From: Neurospora intermedia
Lineage: Eukaryota > Ascomycota > Sordariomycetes > Sordariales > Sordariaceae
Length of the DNA: 64,000 nucleotides
Direction: 5' to 3'
NCBI GenBank assembly: GCA_037102815.1
Contig: BTPP01000003.1
Coordinates: 5,766,001-5,830,000, forward strand
Position 1 is the first letter of the stretch, and every line of letters starts with the position of its first letter. Below are positions 56,860-64,000 of this stretch, piece by piece. Below the pieces are notes generated by a model. The model was given only the letters and a program-made list of their open reading frames with translations. It was not told the DNA's origin and did not search any database. The position numbers were made by a program, and so were the translations under genes.

Positions 56860-57069
56860 ATGCCCGCAAACACCCACCACAACAACGACCGCATCGTTGA
56901 CTCCAACAATAACGGCGACGATGCCGCCACCCACGCCCCGAACGATGGCTCGCGCGGCTATCCCAAGCCTATTGGACCCGTGAAGCCCCCGCCGAAGCCT
57001 ACCCGTGAGCAAGAGCAGAGTGGCAGCGAGACTTCTGATATTTCGTGCCCTGGAATGAAGAGGGAGTAG
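56860..57069 (+). CDS. Small hydrophilic protein, unknown
   Basis: 69 residues. It is rich in Asn, Asp and His at the start (MPANTHHNNDRIVDSNNN), has a Pro/Lys-rich centre (PKPIGPVKPPPKPTREQ) and ends SCPGMKRE. No domain, signal peptide or membrane segment. Support comes from context: a TATA box, a long CT- and CA-rich leader, and an optimal start (CACAATGCC). It is probably disordered. It is not recognised as a family, and may be a stress- or development-type small protein by analogy only. Confidence 0.5.
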   Translation: MPANTHHNNDRIVDSNNNGDDAATHAPNDGSRGYPKPIGPVKPPPKPTREQEQSGSETSDISCPGMKRE

Positions 57070-58527
57070 GTAGGACGGCTGATGATGTGAACTGCGGAAA
57101 CTGCGGGAACTGCAAGAACTGGGGGAACGACGCCGGACAGAACAGGGAGGAATAATTGCAGAGGATATAATGAATGAGAAGGATGCGTGATAGTGTTAGT
57201 AGGGGTTGTGTTTGTGGTAGGAGAGGAAAAGAGCAAAAAAGAAACGGAAAGTGATGATGTGGTATGGAGTTGGTGAAGTAGGAAACGAGAGGTTGATGTT
57301 GGTGATGGGAAAAAGACAGTGAGATGAGTTTAAAGAGAGAAGAGGAATGAAAGACTTGACTTTACTACTCCCCATTATACTGCAGCAGCGGCAAGTATGT
57401 CTCAAACATGCGTCCGTCCATTGTTCCAACGTCCAACGCTCAACGTCTATGCAGCGCCAAGCGCCTGTCTTCCATGTCTTGCCTCATTCCTCCCGAAGCT
57501 CCCTTGGAATGCTGCTTTGTTTATGTTTTGTTTTGTTTTGCTTTTCTTTGTATTATGCTTCCATCGTCTCTTGATTTCGTGCATTTGGCTCGATCGCCAC
57601 TCGGCGAGGAAGTAGTAGTCGTACTCACTTAGAGAAAGCCGATTTCGGCTTTCGAAACTCTCTCCTGGTTTCATCAACACAAGTTCACCAGGTCCCCCAT
57701 TGTACACACATACCTACTCCATGCTCGACAGCCCGTGAGAGTCGTGGGATCATACTTAAAATCGCGACGCCAAACAAAAAAAAATACAGTTGAACGTCAT
57801 AGACCAAGCGGTTCAATCGTAGTCGCTGTGGTCGCCATTCTCAATGATGTTGATCCAATCTCGGTTGGAGTCGGTCAAATGTTGGAAGAATTAAGAGGTT
57901 ATGTTGAATTTGACTTTCAGGTTTTTTTGTTCCTCCAGGCAGAAGAGTACCTCCCGTCTATTCTGTGTCAATGTGCTGTCTTGCTAGCAACAGATCTTTC
58001 ACTAACATAAAACCGCTATGTTCCCCCTTGTAATATTAGTACCTGTTAATAAGCGATGACCAGACTGCCGCTGCCAGTTCTCCAGGTCTGCCCTACAGCG
58101 CGGGCGGGCATGCAATGCAAGCACTGCGCCTCCCCCAGATCACCACTGCAGCTGCACCCGCCTTCACCTGCAGCCGCCCTCCACCATGCTCCCCAATTCT
58201 CCAGGGCGACAGTGCACACACCCACTGTAAAGTACCAGTACTTGCCGCTGCAGGTGCACCACTTCCTTTTCCAGCAGCCACGCACTGCAAGCCGGTAACT
58301 CCCGCTCAATCCTTTCTGTGAGCGACCAACTGAACCGTACCTAGGTACCTGTCGATCTGCAACAGCCGATCACCACCCACTGCCTTCCACTCAACAAAGA
58401 AAAAAAACAAGCCTTTTCCCTGCTGCTTACCTCAACTGCACCGATAATCATGCAGATCAAAAGCAATTCTGGGAGTTCGGGTCTAATTGTCATTTTACAC
58501 TTCACTTCACTTCACTACACTACACTA
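57070..58527. other. Intergenic with hairpin
   Basis: The first part is the 3' flank of the small gene, with a loose 9-bp repeat (AACTGCGGR) at about 57,090-57,125. Overlapping frames at 57,347-58,321 on both strands lack domains. No gene is supported. Confidence 0.4.
57634..57653. repeat. Perfect hairpin GAAAGCCG/CGGCTTTC
   Basis: Eight-base perfect arms with a four-base centre (ATTT), just after a stretch of short frames. It could form a stable hairpin in RNA or be a dimeric protein site. Confidence 0.6.
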
Positions 58528-58620
58528 CAGTGACAGGTGGTGAAAGAAATGGGAGGCGCCAGTTGCACTCAGCAATTGCTAGTAACCGACGCCCCCCATT
58601 TCTTACACCACTTGAGTGAC
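58528..58620. mobile_element. 93-bp foldback MITE, probably Tc1/mariner (Fot1-like) type
   Basis: Imperfect inverted repeat over almost its whole length: the left arm CAGTGACAGGTGGTGAAAG and the right arm, read from the other strand, GTCACTCAAGTGGTGTAAG, then AAATGGG and GGCGYC on both. A TA dinucleotide flanks each side (58,526-58,527; 58,621-58,622), as after Tc1/mariner insertion. The inner GTAACCGAC and CCCCCC next to it recall Fot1-type ends. Too short to code. A hairpin RNA precursor would look similar. Confidence 0.55.
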
Positions 58621-58622
58621 TA

Positions 58623-59310
58623 CACCTCTACGGACCGGCCTTTCCGTCTCTGTTTTTCTTCTACTTCACTCACCTCATAGAAGCAACGGCCTTTGGAGCG
58701 ACAATGGACATTGACATTAAGCTTTGGTTCACACATTTACTCCCTTTGACAGATCCGACAATGCCTCGGCCCGCTCACTCGCGCATTGTTGTTATCTACT
58801 GGACCTACCTACCCATCTTGTTTGTAAGAGAATCTAGATAAGGCAGTAAAACCCGTTGTTTTATGACTGTCAATATCAGACAATGCTATCGGTGACATTG
58901 CGTGGTCCCACTTGGCTTTTTTAGCGAGGGAGCCTCGGAAGATATGGGAGATTTGGTGGAAGATTTGGGTGAGATTTTGGGGAAGGGAAATTGCACAGCA
59001 ACAATAGCATAGCAGCAGTAGGTAGTAGTGAAGGCAAACATGCTCAAATTTGCCCTCATTTCATTCCGCACCCATTGGTGCCCGGATGACCTCATGCCTA
59101 CTCTCGTTTGTCAAAAAATGCATAACCACAAATCGAGTGCCGCAACCGAGAGAAGCAACAGGCATCATCAACACGAGCCACCAAAAGCAAAAACATAAAA
59201 ATAGACTTGGACGTGGAGGAGGACGAGGGGGAAGATTCAGATTTGGGGGGTATATCAACTCAGCAAGCAAGCCTGCTTTTTTTCGCCAATCGCCAGTGAA
59301 CCTTGCGTGC
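58623..59310. other. Intergenic, nothing recognised
   Basis: No gene is supported. Frames at 58,886-59,095 and 59,050-59,414 have no domain features. Confidence 0.4.
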
Positions 59311-59652
59311 GCGCGTAAATATATCCTGCTACAGTCCCCTCCTTTCTCATAAAACCTCCCTCCGCTTCTCCAAAAAGCAATTCCTCCATCAAGCTTTGAA
59401 GAATCCCCTTTCATCTCTCTCCATCCGCCCGCCCGCCTCTGGGTATCCCCATTATCCGCTCTTCTCTGGGTAATAAATCATATTCATTCCATACTCATCA
59501 ACAACGTGTATCCAAGACAAAAGCTTGCTCTCCCCAACAACTCAAAAAACAACCATCAAAAGAAGAAAAATCGTTGGGTATCAAATCTCGCGGCAGAAGC
59601 GCCAGAGTGTGCCGTCACAATGGACAGGCAATCGAAAGAGTGAACAGGATTA
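59311..59652 (+). promoter_or_regulatory. Strong-looking Pol II promoter and leader
   Basis: A TATA-like TAAATATATCC at about 59,315, a CTCC-rich stretch to about 59,440, then an A- and C-rich leader without ATG until 59,619, where a seven-codon upstream frame (MDRQSKE) opens. This is the typical shape of a highly expressed fungal gene leader, though the coding part after it is small. Confidence 0.4.
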
Positions 59653-59882
59653 ATGGGCACAAGTGCCCAGAAAAAGTCCAGCCAGCAAAAGAAGAAAAAC
59701 GCCAAGAAAAAAGAAGAAGATGAAGAAGAAGAAGACCATTCCGCGCGCAAGTCCCAGTCTGTATGTGTGTTGTCCATGTGCGTGTGTTCCCTTTCCCCGT
59801 CAATTGTGAAGTGAAGTAAAAGAGGGGGGGCGCCGGCCCTAAACACCGGCAGCGTCGTAGTGAAAAATATGCAAATGCATGA
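59653..59882 (+). CDS. Possible very small Lys/Glu-rich protein, one intron
   Basis: From the ATG at 59,653, 36 codons read MGTSAQKKSSQQ, then KKK- and EEDEEEED-rich sequence, up to a donor GTATGT at 59,761. Acceptor CCGGCAG ends at 59,852. Joining gives nine more residues (RRSEKYANA) and a stop, 45 in all. Without splicing the frame runs 53 residues. The start region contains a palindrome GGGCACAAGTGCCC. Support is mainly the promoter-like sequence before it; the protein is not recognised. A longer intron with an acceptor after the pyrimidine tract at 60,072-60,115 is possible. Confidence 0.25.
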
Positions 59883-60519
59883 AACAAGAAGGGGTATCCA
59901 AGTAGTATTTGATCGTTGCATGGGTTCGTACGTGTTCGTTAACCGCAAGCGGTGAAAAAAAAAAAGTTTGTAAATATAAAAAGGGGTTTTGTTTCGGGAG
60001 AAAGGGAGGACAACGGGGGGGGGGACTTGACATAGGGAACTTGCGACAAAGGAAAATGTGTGGTCTGGTGGTTTTTTCTTCTTCTTCTTCTTTTTTTCTT
60101 TTTGTTTTTCTTTGTGCTGGAATGAACGAATGAAAGTATTAAAAATGTGCAAAAGCTTGTAGCCAGTAGAGTTGTAAGTGGACTCTTTCTGATCAGAGAA
60201 GTAGCCCTAACTCCAACGTGTGAAGGTGAAAGTATGAACATTGGTGTGTTTGTGAAGACCAAAAAGTTGGTGTGTGTGGTGATGAGCTCCGACGACGTGC
60301 GCCAGAGTCGCAAGATGATGCGGCGTTGCATGTTCCTCACGCCAGTAAAGGCTAGAAAGTATGCCAAAAAGAGCCGAGGTAATGTTTCGCATCGAAGAGT
60401 TTGGGTGTTTGTGGTAGTGACTTGGTGCGACAATGTGCTTCATCCGTCGGCAACAATGCGGCTGACGGGAATTGAAGAAGCTTCCTCCTCTCCTCCCCTA
60501 GTTGAGTGACACCGCCATT
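59883..60519. other. Intergenic, pyrimidine tract
   Basis: It holds an A run at 59,957-59,966, a G run near 60,017-60,026 and a long T/C tract at 60,072-60,115. Frames on both strands follow from these tracts. The right end is the 3' flank of the GPI-protein gene. Confidence 0.45.
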
Positions 60520-60888
60520 TTAAAGCATCACGGCAGCAACCGCACCGGCCACCATGGCAACAGCAGCGTGCGACAGACCACCCATGCCACCGACAGCGCC
60601 GTTGGTCGATTGGGTAGGGGCCACGCTCGCGGTGGCGACTGGGGCATCAGAGTTGGTGGTGATGGCGATGACGGGCGACAGCGTGGGCACCGAGAAGTGC
60701 GTGTTGGTAGTGGCAATGACAACGGTGCTGTTGCCGCGGATCGAGGTGATGGTGGTCACCTGGGGGTGCGTCAAGGTGACCGTCTTGGTGAGGGTGGCGG
60801 TGCTGGTCATGGTGGTGGTGGACAGGTCGGCGGAGACCATGAGTGGGAGGGCGGCGAGGACCGCAAGGATGGAGGTGGTGAACTGCAT
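60520..60888 (-). CDS. Small GPI-anchored cell-wall protein
   Basis: 122 residues. Signal peptide MQFTTSILAVLAALPLMVSA (1-20), then a Thr/Ser-rich middle (about 22-95) with repeated TxT stretches suited to O-mannosylation and one N-glycosylation site (NST at 53-55). A small-residue stretch STNGAVGGMGG (about 94-104) provides the anchor site, most likely Asn96 or Gly97, and a hydrophobic tail AVAMVAGAVAAVML ends the protein. This is the standard build of fungal GPI proteins attached to the plasma membrane and wall. No Cys, so it is not a CFEM or hydrophobin protein. The start is well set (CAAAATGCA). A pyrimidine-rich leader lies upstream on minus. Confidence 0.85.
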   Translation of the reverse strand: MQFTTSILAVLAALPLMVSADLSTTTMTSTATLTKTVTLTHPQVTTITSIRGNSTVVIATTNTHFSVPTLSPVIAITTNSDAPVATASVAPTQSTNGAVGGMGGLSHAAVAMVAGAVAAVML

Positions 60889-63800
60889 TTTGTCGGATTT
60901 TGGTTTCTTGAAGATCGATTCCGTCTTTCTGCCTTTTCGTCTCTTGATGCTCTCGAAGCTCTTCTTGATAATTTCCTTTCGCGCGCGCGTGTCGGTACGT
61001 TTACAACGTAAGGTGTGTGTATGAAAGTATCGGTAAGATGTTGTTGTTTGCGACGGGATTGACGACTACGACACGATGATGATTCGTGACTCGTAAATGT
61101 GGTGGTGGTGGTGGTGTTGTTAAAGAATGACTGGCCTGAACACTTCAAGTGTAGTATTCAAATGGCGGAGAGAAGTATCTTGATTTGCTCTTGAAGAGGT
61201 AGGACTTTGCCAACGAAGCCTGTGGGTGAGCAGATAAAGTACATGTAAGAAAGTGGAAAGAGGAAAAAGGAAGGGGGGAGGGGGGGCGGGCAAGCATGGG
61301 TTCAAGAGGAGAAAAAGAAATTGTCTGGATCCATGCCGAGTCTGGGGTTCGGTCAACTAGGCGACCGACCAGGTGCCGGTATGGGAATGGCGCGCATTGT
61401 TGCGAAATTGCCCTTTGTTGACGCCAAGGTACCTGGCCCTTTTGGGCAGCCACAAAGGGAAGGTCATGACCATCAATGCAGGAACCGCCTTGTCTGATTG
61501 GTCCGAGCCCAACAGACGGTCTGTTCTGGCCAGGTACCGAGTACCACCACGACAGGCCCCCTCACGGGCCAAGACGTTGCAAAAGACACCTCGCGCCGGA
61601 GGTATCAGGCACCTCATCTCCAAGGGGGGAAAGGATACAGGAAATTGCGTTGTTCGTTAGCCGCTTTTTCTCTCTCTTGTTTCCCCAGAATTTTCTGATC
61701 TGGTTGGTTTTTCTGAGACGAACATGGTCCGTGGGCAAGGGCGGTTTCGGGCCACTTGCCCGGTTTCGGGCCTACACCACAATCTATTGAAACATACGAT
61801 GCCGGCGGGATGCCACTATTTGCGCTTTGTGGTTGAAGCGAAAGGAGGAATGCGGCAGATGTGGCCGTGCAATGGGCGGCATTGTTCAGTTTCTTCTCAT
61901 TGTTGTTGACATTCAGTTGTGGTTCCCATTTGCCAACTTGGGGCATTTTGGCGACGACCACAAACTTGATGTTTCCATGTTTGTACTCATTGTTGATCCC
62001 ACCTTGCAACGCCATGATGATCCAACGGCATCAAAACCCAGCGAATAATCACCGACAGAACCGCAAAATCCACTGGTGACGACGTCGGTGGCGTGAGTAG
62101 GTGGGTGGTTTGGGGGGGAAATCTTTCCGCCTCCAGCACCCAGGCACGTGCCAGGGCACCACAAGTGTAATTTGCGTAATTTGGTCGGCGGCAGGGAGTT
62201 CCCGTCGGTGATTTGTTGCGTGGGTTCAGTTTTCTCTGAACTGGCGGCATGATGCGGCGAGGGGGGAATCGGAATCGCTTCCAGGTTCGCTTCGCTTGCT
62301 GTTGCAGTCGGGCGTGTGTTGCCCGTCTCACTGGCGATTTCTCATTGGTTCAAAACGGATGAGGTAAGAAAAAGTCGGGAAACTGAAAGAGACGATGGTA
62401 CCTGGCGCTAAACCGTTTCCGGCTTTCCTTTCGGGAGACAAACCCCCCATGTCTCCCCATTGCGCAATTCCACACCTCTCAAATTGAGTTTGGACGGTGA
62501 AGAGCCGCTCTTGTCAAAAGGAAAGATCTCCTGCTCATCGTCGTTACTCACTCACATCGCCGACCATCCTGCGACCGTTTGGGATGAACCCTTGCTTTCT
62601 TTCCATCTCCCCCGGAACTATCATCCACCACCAGTCCACCACACATCTGATCATCCCTCAACGCATTCCCGACACATCCTCTGAAAATCCACCCCGTGAG
62701 ATTGGTTCAGACACCCTTGTTGACTGGCAATTGTGTACATCCAGATGGAAAAAAAGCTTGTTTGGGCATCCGTCATGTTGATCACTCACACAGTCAGCCA
62801 GACCCCCATCCCGATTACATTGCGAACTCCATCTAGATCGTGGGGAGATATCTTGCGGTGAGCGGCAGATGTTGGAAGAAAAGGGGAAATGAGTGAAAAA
62901 CTGTTGATCGGGTACGCTCGCCTCAATTGGCTTGCATCATGTTCGACATGCCTACAGGAACAATGAGGCAATTACCTAAGGCTGGATGACATCGTTGGTC
63001 ACAAACCTTAGTCCGAAACCGTGGGGACATATACCTACTCCTTTTCTCCTTTCCTTCGTACATACCCTGTGCACTACAACAGTAAAATTCTGTGGTTTCT
63101 GTCACACAAAGCTGGGACCAGGCAGGGCATGTCCGTCGGCTGTAGCATCGCGACGGAGCTTCCAGTAAAAGCATGATCCGACACTTAGTCTTCCCGTTCT
63201 CATACGGATGGACATCTGCATGTTTACATAAACATCAACAGCCACAAATCGTATGGAAGAAACTGAACCTGCATGCAGCATTCCGTAGGATGCAATCATC
63301 GACAAGAACGCTTACGGTTGGCTAGCAAGGCTTTGTTCTTTCTCGCGAAACAAAGCCACGACCACGATCCCGAAGCCCCTGGTTGTTATAGCCAACCCCG
63401 GTTCTTAGCTTGCAGTGGTCCTATCCGCAAAACGCCCGAAACCACAACTCCATCGCGGTAAAGAAATTTCGGGCTTGAAACACAGGCCGGAAAGAGCCGA
63501 ATTTGATAGGTACCTAGGTGAAACCAACGGTGGCCACGATTCATCGTGGAGAACCGATTTGATTCGGTTCGCTACCTATGCGAGAAGCTTGGTAAGTGTA
63601 GTGTAAGATTCCCTAGGGTACCTGCCCCGTTCAACGTGTCAGCGCTTAGTAGTTCTATACCGACCTCGCTAAGACCGAAAGGCGCGGTGATGAACGGATT
63701 ATGCCGTTGTTGAATGTGAGCAACCAAACGGCAAGGTAAGATGGAAATCTCAGGGCAAAACGCCTTGTAGCAGATTGTGAATGAGTAGCTCATGGGTAAA

Positions 63801-64000
63801 ACGACGATAGGTAGCTTTACTGAATACTCCGTGGTATCATCCATTGCTGGGACCATAGCATCCCAACAAGCTGTGTTAAAACCTGTGCGACAATCGATCC
63901 TCATCTGGTTCAAAACCCAAATCACCGCAGCCAATGCTGTAAATCCATAACTCCATATCCCAATTATGTTGGATATCCTTTGTAGTAGAACCCAGACCCG
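60889..64000. other. Upstream region of the GPI gene and gene-poor end
   Basis: The first 450 bases are the promoter side of the GPI-protein gene, with GTG repeats near 61,100-61,118 and a G-rich tract near 61,274-61,288. Beyond that I find no supported gene. The many short frames (for example 61,357-61,623; 62,460-62,781; 63,572-63,934) lack domains, good starts or plausible splicing. No tRNA and no repeat is recognised. Confidence 0.45.

Noticed and set aside
63572-63934. 120-codon minus-strand frame near the window end
   Set aside because: No recognised motif and amino acid use like random sequence; it could be part of an exon that continues outside the window, but nothing supports that.

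Overview
The window looks like nuclear DNA of a filamentous ascomycete (Pezizomycotina). Evidence: short GT-AG introns with CTRAC-type branch sites, CT-rich leaders before genes, a small GPI-anchored cell-wall protein, a GH26-like secreted glycosidase, and a 37 kb AT-rich block in which CpA/TpG are replaced by TpA, the mark of repeat-induced point mutation (RIP). I cannot name the species.

Layout. (1) 1-12,600, normal composition: three related RNase H-fold genes (2,609-4,543 on minus; 7,342-8,691 and 9,779-11,494 on plus) with conserved catalytic acidic residues; the first has a tail of repeated SUMO-interaction-like motifs. tRNA-like, Pol III-type genes lie at 153-253, 6,025-6,142 and 11,990-12,096. 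(2) 12,625-50,031: one nest of decayed retroelements, whose order can be read from paired LTRs and target-site duplications (TSDs). Outer Ty3/gypsy element A (TSD AGCTG on both sides) holds a 5'-truncated Tad-like LINE, which holds Ty3/gypsy chromovirus B (TSD ACAAT), which holds Ty3/gypsy element C (TSD AAGAA). A also holds a second, separate insertion, Ty3/gypsy element E (TSD GTTAA/GTTAG), with minisatellites and a 48-T tract in its long noncoding end. No element looks capable of expression; all carry dozens of breaks or more. (3) 50,037-64,000, normal composition: three tRNA-like copies, a possible solo LTR, a GH26-like gene, a GPI-protein gene, two or three very small protein genes and a short foldback MITE.

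Most notable: the GH26-like gene (52,393-53,385, minus) ends at a TGA followed by CAACCA, a 3' context known to favour stop-codon readthrough. The same frame then runs 57 codons and encodes a transmembrane segment plus a basic tail. This predicts one gene making a secreted enzyme and a rare membrane-anchored form. The RNase H-fold trio next to a retroelement graveyard is the second point of interest; any role against RNA:DNA hybrids is inference. The tRNA-like genes keep A box, B box, acceptor pairing, an upstream TATA and a T-run terminator, but do not form a normal anticodon arm.
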